From the NCBI GenBank assembly GCA_029556915.1, contig JAKQIT010000050.1, positions 1 to 64,000 on the forward strand: a stretch of DNA of 64,000 nt, written 5' to 3'. This DNA is from Pseudomonadota bacterium (GTDB lineage Bacteria > Pseudomonadota > Gammaproteobacteria > Burkholderiales > Methylophilaceae). Below, piece by piece: positions 8,477 to 17,895 of this stretch. Each line of letters opens with the position of its first letter. Positions within the stretch are counted from its first letter, which is position 1. The notes below the pieces were generated by a model that saw only the letters and a list, made by a program, of their open reading frames with translations, searched no databases and was not told where the DNA came from. The translations under genes were made by a program, and so were the position numbers.

Positions 8477-9346
8477 CTAATCAGCATATTCTACTAAGGG
8501 GTGCTGATTCAACCCTTTTGCCACAAAACCCCGTACATTGACTGGTTTTTTGCTGCAAATATCATTCGCTAATTTTTCATCTGATACTTCTAAAAACACT
8601 GAAGCACCAGAACCGCTCATACGCGCATCACCAAATTGTTTTAACCATTCTAAGCAATTTAAAACAGGCGGGCATATATCGCAAACTACTTTTTCAAGCT
8701 CGTTAGTAAATTCCGCACTTAAATTTCCAGTGTTGAGATTACACGCCCTTGAAAAGTCCGACATTGTCTTAGGAATCGCGTTTTTTGTCAATTGATTATT
8801 GGCAAATATTTGCGCGGTTGATACATGTGCGTCTGGGGTTAAAACCACATAGTAAGCATCTTTTAGCGTTATTTTTTGTAATTGCTCGCCTATGCCTTCA
8901 GCCCATGCATTATTTCCATAGATAAAAAATGGTACATCCGCTCCCAATTTTACCCCTAATGAAATCAATTCGGCGCGGCTTAAATTGAGCTTCCACAGAC
9001 GATTTAATGCTAACAAAACGGTGGCAGCATCTGAGCTACCACCGCCTAATCCGCCCCCCATCGGAATGCGTTTTTCAACCAACATTTCAGCGCCTTGTAT
9101 ACATAGCGTGTGCTGTTGCAACAATTTGGCAGCACGAATACATAAATCTTGCGCTTCAGGCACACCTGCAATATCGTTTACACGTTTGATTACACCATCA
9201 GAGGTAGGCTTGAGGTAAATCGTGTCGTAAAAGTCGAGTAGCCTAAACACGGTTTGCAATAAGTGGTAGCCATCGGCGCGTTGCCCCGTAATATGCAAAA
9301 ATAGATTGATTTTTGCGGGGGCTAAAAAGGCTTGAAAATCTTGCAT
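8477..9346 (-). CDS. ispE: 4-diphosphocytidyl-2-C-methyl-D-erythritol kinase
   Basis: 289 aa GHMP kinase of the MEP isoprenoid pathway. Starts with the substrate motif [20 protein letters not shown]; the GHMP ATP loop [14 protein letters not shown] lies at about 91-104; the third motif [11 protein letters not shown] is near 243. dxs and ispA of the same pathway lie 3-5 kb away on the same strand. Only 9 bp separates it from the upstream kinase gene, so the two are probably cotranscribed. Confidence 0.97.
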   Translation of the reverse strand: MQDFQAFLAPAKINLFLHITGQRADGYHLLQTVFRLLDFYDTIYLKPTSDGVIKRVNDIAGVPEAQDLCIRAAKLLQQHTLCIQGAEMLVEKRIPMGGGLGGGSSDAATVLLALNRLWKLNLSRAELISLGVKLGADVPFFIYGNNAWAEGIGEQLQKITLKDAYYVVLTPDAHVSTAQIFANNQLTKNAIPKTMSDFSRACNLNTGNLSAEFTNELEKVVCDICPPVLNCLEWLKQFGDARMSGSGASVFLEVSDEKLANDICSKKPVNVRGFVAKGLNQHPLVEYAD

Positions 9347-9355
9347 ACTGCTATC

Positions 9356-10678
9356 TTATATTGCTTCGAGAGTTTGTACAATTTCATCAAAAAGTGGGCG
9401 TTTTTGCACTTCGTTTTGCCCACATGCTTGTTGCAATTTTGTTAACGCTTTGATTTCTACATTGTTACTAGCTTCACAATAGGCTAATAATTCTTCAAGC
9501 AGGCAAGCAAAGGCACGCACTTCAAGACGTTGTAAATCAAGCGCTGAGGCATTGTTAGGCAAAAAAGAGGCTGCACCAAAATCGCTTAGCAAACATTTGC
9601 CAGCTTGGTTGTATAAAATATTATGCGCATATAAATCGCCATGCGAGATATTTTTTTTGTGCAAATGCTGCATAGCGCGCGCAATGCCCAAAGCAATGGC
9701 ACGTACCGTAGTGATTGAGAACTGTTGATTGTTTTTATACACATCACGCGTGCAGCTTGATAAACTTGGCGGGGCGGCAAGTACGCTGAAACTTGCATCA
9801 ATCAGCGACATCACTAAGCCTTGCGTGCCATTTGGGTGATTTGCAATGACGCCAATAATTTGTGATAGGTGCGTATGGCTGCCAGCGTGCAAGCATGCTG
9901 CCATTTCATTGATTGGTAAGCCATCGCTGGTGACCGCCCCTTTGAAAAGCTTAACGGCTACCGCTTTTTCGCTACGCTCTTGTGTTAAGTTGGCTCGGTA
10001 AATCACACCAGAAGCGCCTTGCCCAAGCGGTTGTTGAATATGTAAATCTTGCCAGTTAATTGTGTGGGCTTCGCTAAAATTGGCTCGTTCAGTTTCAATT
10101 TGATGGCAAAAAGGGTTACCCGCAAATGCTAGCCAAGCTAATTTTGGCATAGTGAATAGCCAATTTGGCAGGCCAGTGAGATGATTAGCAGAAATTCTGA
10201 GCAGTTCTAATTGTGTGCAGTTTGCCAGTTCAGCAGGTAAATCGCTGAGTTGATTGCCCGCCAACATCAATTTTTGCAAATGTTTGCACTGTTCAATTTG
10301 TGCGGGCAACTGCGCTAATTGGTTATCCGTTAAAATGAGCCACTGCAAATTTTTTGGCAAAGATTTTGCGGATAAGGCTTTAATTTTATTTGCCTTAAAG
10401 CCCACCATCGTTAAATTTTCACACTGCCCCAATACTTCTGGTACGTGTTCAAATTGGTTGTCAGAGCAAAATAGCACTTTGAGTTTAGTGAGTTTTGTTA
10501 AATCAGCGGGTAAATCAGTGAGCGCATTGTTAGAGAGATTGAGAATTTCTAAGCTATCCGCCAGCGTGTAAATTTCGGGTGGAAACGACGTGAGGTCGCA
10601 AGATAAATCTAAACGCGTGATGCCAGCAAGTTGGCCTGCGCGTAATTTTTCAAGCGTATGGGTGGCGTTTTGGCACAT
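9356..10678 (-). CDS. Leucine-rich repeat protein with C-terminal protein kinase domain
   Basis: 440 aa, no signal peptide or membrane segment. Residues 18-190 hold about seven bacterial LRRs of the pattern LxxLxLxxNxLxxLPxxL. Residues 213-440 form a eukaryote-like kinase: Gly loop GQGASG (219-224), VAIK-like Lys243, C-helix Glu258, catalytic loop HGDLYAHN (346-353) and DFG (366-368). The HRD Arg is replaced by Gly (HGD), as in non-RD kinases, but the catalytic Asp, Asn and DFG Asp remain, so activity is plausible. The last segment is short, so the C-lobe is reduced. It occupies the spot upstream of ispE often held by lolB in relatives, an expectation from memory. Substrate unknown. Confidence 0.8.
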   Translation of the reverse strand: MCQNATHTLEKLRAGQLAGITRLDLSCDLTSFPPEIYTLADSLEILNLSNNALTDLPADLTKLTKLKVLFCSDNQFEHVPEVLGQCENLTMVGFKANKIKALSAKSLPKNLQWLILTDNQLAQLPAQIEQCKHLQKLMLAGNQLSDLPAELANCTQLELLRISANHLTGLPNWLFTMPKLAWLAFAGNPFCHQIETERANFSEAHTINWQDLHIQQPLGQGASGVIYRANLTQERSEKAVAVKLFKGAVTSDGLPINEMAACLHAGSHTHLSQIIGVIANHPNGTQGLVMSLIDASFSVLAAPPSLSSCTRDVYKNNQQFSITTVRAIALGIARAMQHLHKKNISHGDLYAHNILYNQAGKCLLSDFGAASFLPNNASALDLQRLEVRAFACLLEELLAYCEASNNVEIKALTKLQQACGQNEVQKRPLFDEIVQTLEAI

Positions 10679-10750
10679 AAAAATAGGCTAAATAGTGGGC
10701 AAAAAAGATGCTTAAAATTGATTAAAAATGGGCTAATAAATGGCACAAAT

Positions 10751-10813
10751 CATTTGACCACCTCTGTAAGCCAGTCTGCATGCGGCTTACAGAGGCATAA
10801 AATTCTCTCGACG
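10751..10813 (-). repeat. Dispersed hairpin repeat, copy A
   Basis: Member of the family described under findings, here on the minus strand. Arms CCTCTGTAAGCC and GGCTTACAGAGG pair perfectly over 12 bp, with a C-to-T/G-to-A compensated position relative to the commonest form; loop GCATGCAGACT. Lies between the dodecin gene end and the LRR kinase start. Confidence 0.85.
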
Positions 10814-10900
10814 AAATTTTGCTTAAAAATTAAGCAATAAAAATGCTGCCAAATTTGGACTACATTGGCAGCAAAATATGCTTGAAAATTGGGTTAAAAG

Positions 10901-11107
10901 TTAGTCGTTTTTAAGGATAAAAGTGAGTTTTAACACCACGCGGTATTCTGTGACTTTGCCATCTTTCACTTTTACGCTTTGGTCTTGCACCCAAGCGCCA
11001 GTGATGCCTTGCAAACTTTCTGCCGCTTTGGCGACGCCTGATGAAACCGCATCTTCAAAGCTGGTGTTGCTGGATGAAATAATTTCAATAACTTTTGCAA
11101 CTGACAT
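10901..11107 (-). CDS. Dodecin flavin-binding protein
   Basis: 68 aa from the ATG at 11107, which has GAGGAG seven bases upstream; an in-frame TTG two codons earlier is unlikely. MSVAKVIEIISSSNTSFEDAV and the later GITGAWVQDQSVKVKDGKV with YRVVLKLTF are the strand-helix-strand-strand pattern of dodecins, which form 12-mers storing flavin. The Trp in GAWV stacks on isoalloxazine in the family. Stands alone with a hairpin repeat downstream. Confidence 0.92.
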   Translation of the reverse strand: MSVAKVIEIISSSNTSFEDAVSSGVAKAAESLQGITGAWVQDQSVKVKDGKVTEYRVVLKLTFILKND

Positions 11108-11137
11108 AATCAAGCTCCTCTGTGGTGGGTAGAAGAC

Positions 11138-11203
11138 TTATTTTACGCGTTTATCGTTTTCAATCAATGCATAAGCGGAATGATTATGAATAGACTCAAA
11201 GTT
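11138..11203 (-). pseudogene. Remnant of a duplicated folE2 3' end
   Basis: The 66 bases read, in the same direction as folE2, [21 protein letters not shown] then a stop, matching the last residues of the intact FolE2 (ending KRIK) at 11264. Several silent differences show the copy is not recent. Immediately upstream the reading frame meets TAA, so it is not expressed as a protein. It lies between the dodecin gene and folE2. Confidence 0.8.
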
Positions 11204-11253
11204 TTAGTTACGACGTAACATCGCTACGCGAGTTAGTCTGCACTGAAACTTTG
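11197..11253. repeat. Short inverted-repeat unit between folE2 and its remnant
   Basis: CAAAGTTTTAGT at 11197-11208 and ACTGAAACTTTG at 11242-11253 are complementary at 11 of 12 positions; the interior carries a further small palindrome GTTACGACGTAAC. It separates the real folE2 stop from the duplicated tail and may act as the folE2 terminator or be an inserted hairpin. Confidence 0.5.
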
Positions 11254-11263
11254 GCAATAACTC

Positions 11264-12064
11264 TTATTTAATACGCTTATCATTTTCAATTAAAGCGTAA
11301 GCACTATGATTGTGAATACTTTCAAAGTTTTCACTTTCCACCGTGTAGGCAATAATGCGTTTTTCCGCATTAAGTTGTGCGGCAACATCGCGCACCATGT
11401 CTTCTACAAATTTTGGGTTGTCGTAAGCGCGCTCAGTAACAAATTTTTCGTCTGGGCGTTTGAGCAAGCCGTAAAGCTCGCACGAAGCTTGCTTTTCAAC
11501 GAGGTCAATAATATCTTCAATCCAAATAAAGTCATTAATTACGGCAGTGACGGTGACGTGCGAACGCTGATTGTGCGCGCCATAATCAGAGATTTTTTTG
11601 CTACATGGACAAAGGCTAGTCACAGGCACCAACACTTTAACGGTGATTTCAAATTTGCCGTGCTCAATCGCACCAATAAATGTGACTTCATAATCTAATA
11701 GACTTTTTACGCCAGAAATAGGCGCAGCTTTATTCACAAAATACGGAAAAGTCATTTCTACGTGGCCAGATTCAGCTTCTAAGCGCTTGACCATTTCACG
11801 CAAAATAGTTTCGAATGACTCTATTGAAATCGCGTGTTCATTCATGTTGAGAATTTCAACAAAGCGCGACATATGTGTGCCTTTAAACTGTTGCGGCAAA
11901 TGCACATACATATTAAACATGGCAACTGTGTGCTGCGTGCCGCCCGCACGGTCTTTGACTACAACAGGGTGGCGTATCGCCTTAATACCGACTTTATCAA
12001 TGGCAATATGACGGGTATCGACAGTGTTTTGTACATCTTCAATCGGTGTGTTAGTCTGAGTCAT
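11264..12064 (-). CDS. folE2: GTP cyclohydrolase FolE2 (type IB)
   Basis: 266 aa. Converts GTP to 7,8-dihydroneopterin triphosphate, the first step to folates; a methylotroph also needs pterins for C1 carriers. The metal/active-site segment [20 protein letters not shown] (about 150-170) is diagnostic of FolE2 and distinct from FolE. The start ATG overlaps nothing and the gene is downstream of dxs. folP, a later step of the pathway, is at 46858. Confidence 0.95.
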   Translation of the reverse strand: MTQTNTPIEDVQNTVDTRHIAIDKVGIKAIRHPVVVKDRAGGTQHTVAMFNMYVHLPQQFKGTHMSRFVEILNMNEHAISIESFETILREMVKRLEAESGHVEMTFPYFVNKAAPISGVKSLLDYEVTFIGAIEHGKFEITVKVLVPVTSLCPCSKKISDYGAHNQRSHVTVTAVINDFIWIEDIIDLVEKQASCELYGLLKRPDEKFVTERAYDNPKFVEDMVRDVAAQLNAEKRIIAYTVESENFESIHNHSAYALIENDKRIK

Positions 12065-12103
12065 GATTTTATCGTGTAGAAATTCTTTTAATAGTTGAGT
12101 ATA

Positions 12104-13975
12104 TCACTCGGGTATTATCTTTTCAATAGATGCAATAATACCGTTAGCATCAAGACCGCATTCTGCCAACATAGTTTCATGCACGCCGTGCTCTATAAAT
12201 GTATCGGGTAAGCCCAAGCATAAGGTTAGCTTGTTGATTTGCATTGCTTGCATGGCTTCCATCACCGCGGCGCCAGCCCCACCCATGATTGCATTTTCTT
12301 CAATGGTCACGATTAAGTCATGACTTTTAGCCAGTTCATCAATTAAAGCAGTATCGAGCGGTTTGATAAAACGCATATTAGCTACCGTAGCATCCAATTT
12401 TTCAGCCGCCTGCAAAGCAGGGGCAAGCATGGAGCCAAAAGCCAAAATGGCGACTTTTTTGTTTGATTTTTTACTGTGTCTAACAATCAAACCTTTACCA
12501 ATTTGGATGGTATTTAGTGCGCTCTCGATTTTAGCTCCAGTGCCACTACCGCGTGGGTAACGCACCGCGGCTGGGCCATTGTGCCTAAAACCCGTGGTGA
12601 GCATCAATCGGCACTCACTCTCGTCGCTTGGTGCCATAATAAGCATATTGGGGATGCAGCGCAAAAAGCTAATGTCAAAGCTGCCTGCATGTGTGGGACC
12701 ATCTGCCCCAACCAAGCCAGCGCGGTCAATAGCTAATAAAACAGGCAAATTTTGCAAGGCAATATCGTGTATGAGCTGGTCATAAGCGCGCTGCAAAAAG
12801 GTGCTATAAATAGCCACCACAGGTTTTAATCCGTCGCAAGCCATACCAGCGGCAAAAGTGAGCGCGTGTTGTTCGGCAATGCCCACATCAAAGTAACGGT
12901 CAGGGTATTTTTCTGCGAAAGCATTTAAACCAGAGCCGTCGCACATGGCAGGGGTGATGCCAATTAGTCGTTGGTCGGTTTTGGCCATATCTACTAGCCA
13001 ATCACCAAATATTTCCGTATAGGTTTTTTTTGTTTTTGCGGTTATTGCATCGCCATTAAAAGGGTCAAACTTGCCTACACCATGATATTTATTGGGGTTG
13101 TCTTCAGCCGGCTCAAAGCCTTTACCTTTTTGCGTCACAATGTGTAAAAACTGCGCACCTTTGAGTTGCTTAATGTTTTCAAGCGCAGTAACCAGCGCAT
13201 CTACATCATGCCCATCAATCGGCCCAATATAATTAAAACCAAGCTCTTCAAACAAGGTGCCAGGTAATACCATGCCTTTTACGTGTTCTTCGGCGCGCTT
13301 AGCAAATTCTTGCACATGTGGCATGCCAGATAACACTTTTTTGCCAGATTTACGCACAGCACCATAAAAACGACTGGCGAGTAATTTGGCTAAATAACGA
13401 TTTAACCCACCGACATTATTGGAAATACTCATGTCATTGTCATTAAGCACAACAAGCAAATTTGCTGCGATATGACCAGCATTATTCAGTGCCTCAAATG
13501 CCATGCCCGCCGTCATCGCCCCATCGCCAATAATCGCAACGCTGCGCCGCTCTAAACCAGCTTTTTGTGCGGCTAGTGCCATGCCCAACGCAGCGGATAT
13601 AGAGGTGCTGGAATGCCCAGTGCCAAAGGTATCGTATTCGCTTTCAGAACGGCGAGGGAAACCTGCAATCCCTTTAGGCTTGCGTAAGCTTTGCATGGCG
13701 TCACGTCTGCCCGTCAATATTTTATGCGGGTAAGTTTGATGGCCAACATCCCACACTAAGCGGTCATCCGGCGTATTAAAAACATAATGTAGTGCAATAG
13801 TGAGTTCTACAACGCCTAAGTTTGAAGCAAGATGACCACCAGTTTTTGCCACACTTTCAATTATAAATGCACGTAACTCGTTGGCAAGTTGCGGCAATTG
13901 CGCACGATCGAGCGCGCGCAATTGAATGGGCGAATCAATGATTTCAAGAATAGGTTGGTTTAGTAGTGGAGTCAC
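12104..13975 (-). CDS. dxs: 1-deoxy-D-xylulose-5-phosphate synthase
   Basis: 623 aa. Condenses pyruvate and glyceraldehyde 3-phosphate with thiamine diphosphate, the first step of the MEP pathway. Thiamine motif [16 protein letters not shown] then [11 protein letters not shown] at about 145-175, the TPP/Mg region [12 protein letters not shown], and the transketolase C domain. Start codon is GTG at 13975 with only a weak ribosome site. ispA and xseB follow the standard xseB-ispA-dxs order upstream on the same strand. Confidence 0.97.
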   Translation of the reverse strand: MTPLLNQPILEIIDSPIQLRALDRAQLPQLANELRAFIIESVAKTGGHLASNLGVVELTIALHYVFNTPDDRLVWDVGHQTYPHKILTGRRDAMQSLRKPKGIAGFPRRSESEYDTFGTGHSSTSISAALGMALAAQKAGLERRSVAIIGDGAMTAGMAFEALNNAGHIAANLLVVLNDNDMSISNNVGGLNRYLAKLLASRFYGAVRKSGKKVLSGMPHVQEFAKRAEEHVKGMVLPGTLFEELGFNYIGPIDGHDVDALVTALENIKQLKGAQFLHIVTQKGKGFEPAEDNPNKYHGVGKFDPFNGDAITAKTKKTYTEIFGDWLVDMAKTDQRLIGITPAMCDGSGLNAFAEKYPDRYFDVGIAEQHALTFAAGMACDGLKPVVAIYSTFLQRAYDQLIHDIALQNLPVLLAIDRAGLVGADGPTHAGSFDISFLRCIPNMLIMAPSDESECRLMLTTGFRHNGPAAVRYPRGSGTGAKIESALNTIQIGKGLIVRHSKKSNKKVAILAFGSMLAPALQAAEKLDATVANMRFIKPLDTALIDELAKSHDLIVTIEENAIMGGAGAAVMEAMQAMQINKLTLCLGLPDTFIEHGVHETMLAECGLDANGIIASIEKIIPE

Positions 13976-14022
13976 AAGTTATTTTGACACATTTATTATA
14001 GTGAGGTCGTATATATACCATC

Positions 14023-14910
14023 TTAAAAACGGCGTTGTGTAATATAGTCAGCCAGTTCACGTAAGCGCAAAGCTTGGTCACCAAAAGGTGCAATTGCTGC
14101 AATGGCATTGTTGTAAAGTTGTTGCGCGTGCATTTTTGCAGTAGCTAACCCTAATATTGTGACATAAGTCGGCTTGTTGCTGTTGGCATCTTTGCCTGCG
14201 GTTTTACCAAGTGTTTGGCTATCTGCCTCAACATCCAAAATATCATCCACTACTTGAAAAGCTAAACCAATATTTTGCGCATAAACTTTTAGCGCATTAA
14301 TTTGTGTTACCGACCCGCTAACCGCCCCTAGTAGCACCGCTGCTTGAATCAGCGCCCCAGTTTTAAGGCAGTGCATGGCCTCCAGTTCAGTTTGGTTTAG
14401 GGGCTTACCAACCGATGCTAGGTCAATCGCTTGCCCACCTGCCATCCCCAGTGAACCAGACGCTTGCGCTAAGATTGCAAGCATTTGAAGCTGAAGGCTA
14501 GCGTTTTTGCATAAGTTGGGGTGCGCCAAGCATTCAAATGCTAAACTTTGTAAAGCGTCTCCAACCAAGAGTGCGGTGGCATCGTCATATTGTTTGTGAC
14601 AGCTTGGCTTGCCGCGGCGCAAGTCATCGTCGTCCATACAAGGCATATCATCATGCACTAAAGAATAAGCATGTATAAGCTCTACCGCACTCGCGGCAGC
14701 GTCCGCTACGGCTAACTCAGTATTACATAAATCTGCGGCTGCGTAACATAGCAATGCACGTACGCGCTTGCCACCACCTAGTGCACTGTAGCGCATCGCC
14801 GAGTGTAATTGCTGCGGCGCTAAATCAGCAGCAGGTAGCGTATGGTCCAGCGTTTTTTCAATACGTATTTGGTGGGTTTGTGCCCAATCAGTAAAGATTT
14901 GTGCAGTCAT
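14023..14910 (-). CDS. ispA: Farnesyl diphosphate synthase
   Basis: 295 aa trans-prenyltransferase making geranyl and farnesyl diphosphate. Both Asp-rich motifs are present: LVHDDMPCMDDDDLRRG (about 87-103) and QVVDDILDVE (about 215-224). GGGKRVRALL near the N-terminus binds the diphosphate of IPP. Spaced 2 nt from xseB and 47 nt from dxs, forming the xseB-ispA-dxs operon. Confidence 0.97.
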   Translation of the reverse strand: MTAQIFTDWAQTHQIRIEKTLDHTLPAADLAPQQLHSAMRYSALGGGKRVRALLCYAAADLCNTELAVADAAASAVELIHAYSLVHDDMPCMDDDDLRRGKPSCHKQYDDATALLVGDALQSLAFECLAHPNLCKNASLQLQMLAILAQASGSLGMAGGQAIDLASVGKPLNQTELEAMHCLKTGALIQAAVLLGAVSGSVTQINALKVYAQNIGLAFQVVDDILDVEADSQTLGKTAGKDANSNKPTYVTILGLATAKMHAQQLYNNAIAAIAPFGDQALRLRELADYITQRRF

Positions 14911-14912
14911 AC

Positions 14913-15158
14913 TTAGTCGATTTCGGGTTTAAATGCCGCCAATTGGTTGCGCTCATTTAATATTTGCACTTGTTGCTCAACATCTGCCAATGATTTTTGG
15001 CAAAACGCCAACAGAGCAATGCCACGTTGGTAGGCTGCTAGCGATGTTTCTAAATTCATTTGCCCTGATTCCATTTGTGCAACAATATTTTCAAGCTCGC
15101 TAAAAGCAAGCTCGTAGCTTTTTGGTTGCGCGGGTTCAGGTGTTTTTTTGGTCGGCAT
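14913..15158 (-). CDS. xseB: Exodeoxyribonuclease VII small subunit
   Basis: 81 aa, typical length. YELAFSELENIVAQMESGQMNLETSLAAYQRGIALLAFCQ is the two-helix family core. Partner XseA is not in the window. First gene of the xseB-ispA-dxs operon. Confidence 0.95.
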   Translation of the reverse strand: MPTKKTPEPAQPKSYELAFSELENIVAQMESGQMNLETSLAAYQRGIALLAFCQKSLADVEQQVQILNERNQLAAFKPEID

Positions 15159-15201
15159 GTTGATTGTTGTAGTAATAACAAGCTCGCTATTCTACCAAAT
15201 G

Positions 15202-15864
15202 TTAGGCTAATACCGCTGTTAAAAAGGTGTGGATGTCTTGAATTTCTTCTAAAGACACATTGTGCGCCATATTATATTGATGCCAGCGAACGTCGTAGTG
15301 ATTCGCTTGCAATACCTTGAGTGAAACTTTGCATAGTTCTAAACTAATTACATCATCATAAGTGCCATGCGCCATAAAAATGGGGGCTTTGGCATTAGCA
15401 ATGTGGGCTTCATCTACAAGTTTGCTTTTAATTGGTAAATAGGTGGACAACGCTAACACCCCGGCGAGTTTTTGAGGATGGCGCAAAGCCGTATATAGCG
15501 CGATTGCGCCACCTTGCGAGAATCCTGCCAGCACTATTCTACTTGCTGGAATGCCGCGTGCTAGCTCATTTTCTATGAGTGAATTAATATACTCTTGGCT
15601 TTGTTTAATGCCTTTCTCATCTTCTTGACTACTCCCTGTTAGGCCATATAAATCATACCAAGCGGGCATAATATAGCCGCTATTACGCGTTACTGCCATG
15701 GCAGGCGCATGGGGCAAAATAAAGCGCACATTAGGCAAGTTTAATTTTTGTACTATGGGAGCAAAATCATTACCATCGGCACCTAAACCATGCATTAAAA
15801 TGACACTGGCATTGATATTAGTGGCTATTTGGCTGGTGAGTTCTAATGGTTTTTTATAATGCAT
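15202..15864 (-). CDS. Carboxylesterase/phospholipase, alpha/beta hydrolase
   Basis: 220 aa cytoplasmic alpha/beta hydrolase of the EstB/YpfH/acyl-protein-thioesterase group. VILMHGLGADGNDFAPIV is the oxyanion segment, GFSQGGAIAL holds the nucleophile Ser, HGTYDDVI the Asp and the HNVSLEEI region the His. Natural substrate cannot be told from sequence. Lies 44 bp upstream of xseB on the same strand and is probably independent of it. Confidence 0.88.
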   Translation of the reverse strand: MHYKKPLELTSQIATNINASVILMHGLGADGNDFAPIVQKLNLPNVRFILPHAPAMAVTRNSGYIMPAWYDLYGLTGSSQEDEKGIKQSQEYINSLIENELARGIPASRIVLAGFSQGGAIALYTALRHPQKLAGVLALSTYLPIKSKLVDEAHIANAKAPIFMAHGTYDDVISLELCKVSLKVLQANHYDVRWHQYNMAHNVSLEEIQDIHTFLTAVLA

Positions 15865-15977
15865 AGTTGATGAAATTTTCGGTCAATTTATCTTAGGTTT
15901 GTTAAAGGGTTTGTTGAAGTTCTATTAATGCAAAAGTCTTTACAGTTATTTTGGCATAAAATGGTTTAGAATTAAGT

Positions 15978-16745
15978 ATGCAGATAAAAATATTAGGGTG
16001 TAGTGGCGGCGTTGGCAATGGGTTACGCACCACATCTATATTAGTCGATAATGATGTGCTTATCGATGCTGGCACAGGCGTGGGCGATTTATCAATGGAT
16101 GCCTTGTTAGCTATAGACCATGTTTTTGTTACCCATTCACATCAAGACCATATTGCTTTTATCCCTTTGTTGCTTGATACCGTATTTGGTATTCGCAGTA
16201 AACCCGTAACTGTATATGCCTGCAAAGCCACGTTGAATGCGCTTCGCACGCATATTTTTAACTGGAAAATATGGCCAGATTTCAATGCAATTCCCAACGC
16301 GCAAACGCCGTTTTTACAATATCAAGAAATTAATGTTGGCGAGACAATCACTATTGATGGTCGAAATATCACGCCACTACCCGCAAATCATGTTGTTCCC
16401 ACTTTAGGCTATCAAATTGATAGCGGCGAGGCCAGCTTGGTATTCACTGCGGATACCACCAGTTGTGATGCACTTTGGGTAGAAGTGAATAAAATTAAGA
16501 ACCTGAAGTATTTAATTATTGAAACCGCGTTTAGAAATGATGAAATTGACTTAGCAAAACTTTCAAAGCACCTATGCCCATCGCTACTTGAAGCTGAGCT
16601 TAGGCATTTGGTTTCCCAAAAATTGGAAGTATATATTACGCATCTTAAGCCAGGCGAAGCTGAAGTGATTATGCAAGAAATTGCAAGCATCAAAACACCC
16701 CATAACATTCTAGCTTTACAGCATCAGCAGCAATTTAAACTTTAA
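15978..16745 (+). CDS. MBL-fold hydrolase, class II cAMP phosphodiesterase-like
   Basis: 255 aa. Metal motif THSHQDHIAF (about 52-61), further ligands in PANHVVPTLGY and FTADTTSCDALW, and YITHLKPGE near the C-terminus, the pattern of metallo-beta-lactamase phosphodiesterases such as CpdP and PDE1. It is followed 47 bp later by a gene with a cyclic-nucleotide-binding domain, which supports cyclic nucleotide or related signal turnover. Substrate is inferred, not shown. Confidence 0.75.
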   Translation: MQIKILGCSGGVGNGLRTTSILVDNDVLIDAGTGVGDLSMDALLAIDHVFVTHSHQDHIAFIPLLLDTVFGIRSKPVTVYACKATLNALRTHIFNWKIWPDFNAIPNAQTPFLQYQEINVGETITIDGRNITPLPANHVVPTLGYQIDSGEASLVFTADTTSCDALWVEVNKIKNLKYLIIETAFRNDEIDLAKLSKHLCPSLLEAELRHLVSQKLEVYITHLKPGEAEVIMQEIASIKTPHNILALQHQQQFKL

Positions 16746-16792
16746 TTAGCACTACGGCACCACATTAAAAATAAGAAATTTAAGGATTTAAC

Positions 16793-17869
16793 ATGGCATT
16801 ACCAATCGCAATATTAGATAAACTTGAGCCCATCGTAAATTTATCAGCATCGCGCAAACAAGAGCTTGCAAGCTTGTGCTTTGCAGAAAAAGTCAGCATA
16901 GGTTTAGACCCGCTACGCATGAACGTCACCAAGGCACCACAAGCAATTTACCTACTGCAAGGTGAGCTTAAGTTGCGCTACTTTAATGATAAAAGACAAA
17001 TTATTACCGGTGGTAGCCCTGCGGCAAAGCAATCACTCACCAGTAATTTAAAAATTCAAGATACGGTTGCTGTTACAGATGTTGTTATTTTGCGGGTAGA
17101 TGCAGATTTGCTCGATATTATGCTCACTTGGGATCAGTTCTCTGATAGTGAGCACATGATGCAAAAACAGCAAGAAAAACCAGCCCCTAAACCGCAAAAA
17201 AGTGCCACTAGAACAACGGGTGATTGGATGAAAGACACAGGCGTCTTTAGTGCCTTAAGCTTGCAGCGCGGTGTGTTTAGCCGGTTGCCTACCAGCAATG
17301 TGGAAGAAATGTTTAAACGCATGGTGAATATTGAAGTCACCGCTGGGCAAGTGATTATGCATCAAGGTGATGTAGGCGATTATTACTATCTAATTCAACA
17401 TGGCACGGCTATTGTTAGCCGTAAAGTGGGTGTAGAACCAGTAGTGTTAACTGAATTAGGTGAGGGTGGTGCGTTTGGTGAGGATGCGTTGGCTTCAGAT
17501 AATAAGCGTAATGCTACGGTGACCATGAAAACCGACGGTGTGCTCAAGCGGCTGAAAAAAGAAGACTTTATTGCCTTGCTGAAAGAGCCACTCATTAGCA
17601 AAGTAAGTTTGGAAGAGGCGAAAAAGCAAGTGGAGGCTGGTACGGCTGTAATAGTAGATGTTCGCTTACAAAGTGAATTTGAAGATGACCATATTGAAGG
17701 CGCAATAAATTTGCCTTTAAATGAAATTCGCCAACTTGCCAGCAAGTTAGATAAAAGCAAAACCTATATTACCTATTGCCAAACTGGCCGTCGTAGCTCA
17801 GCGGCGGTGTTTGCACTTGCGCAGAGTGGGTTAACTGCGGTGGTGCTAGGGTGTAGCAGGTGTGAGTAA
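16793..17869 (+). CDS. Cyclic nucleotide-binding domain protein fused to rhodanese
   Basis: 358 aa. An N-terminal degenerate CNB-like segment (about 1-110), a second, better CNB domain (about 165-260: GQVIMHQGDVGDYYYLIQHG, then FGEDALASDNKRNATV), and a rhodanese domain (about 270-358) with active loop YCQTGRRSS. Start ATG follows AAGGATTTAAC. The last residues (VVLGCSRCE) are poor for the family, whereas another frame just after reads GVAGVSNYHKIW, so the extreme C-terminus may be frameshifted near 17850. Likely partner of the upstream phosphodiesterase. Confidence 0.8.
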   Translation: MALPIAILDKLEPIVNLSASRKQELASLCFAEKVSIGLDPLRMNVTKAPQAIYLLQGELKLRYFNDKRQIITGGSPAAKQSLTSNLKIQDTVAVTDVVILRVDADLLDIMLTWDQFSDSEHMMQKQQEKPAPKPQKSATRTTGDWMKDTGVFSALSLQRGVFSRLPTSNVEEMFKRMVNIEVTAGQVIMHQGDVGDYYYLIQHGTAIVSRKVGVEPVVLTELGEGGAFGEDALASDNKRNATVTMKTDGVLKRLKKEDFIALLKEPLISKVSLEEAKKQVEAGTAVIVDVRLQSEFEDDHIEGAINLPLNEIRQLASKLDKSKTYITYCQTGRRSSAAVFALAQSGLTAVVLGCSRCE

Positions 17870-17895
17870 TTATCATAAAATATGGAGTAGACAGT

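Noticed and set aside
9356-10678. LRR-kinase as a defence (anti-phage) kinase
   Set aside because: No defence partners nearby, and the gene sits in a housekeeping row next to ispE; nothing in the sequence supports that role.
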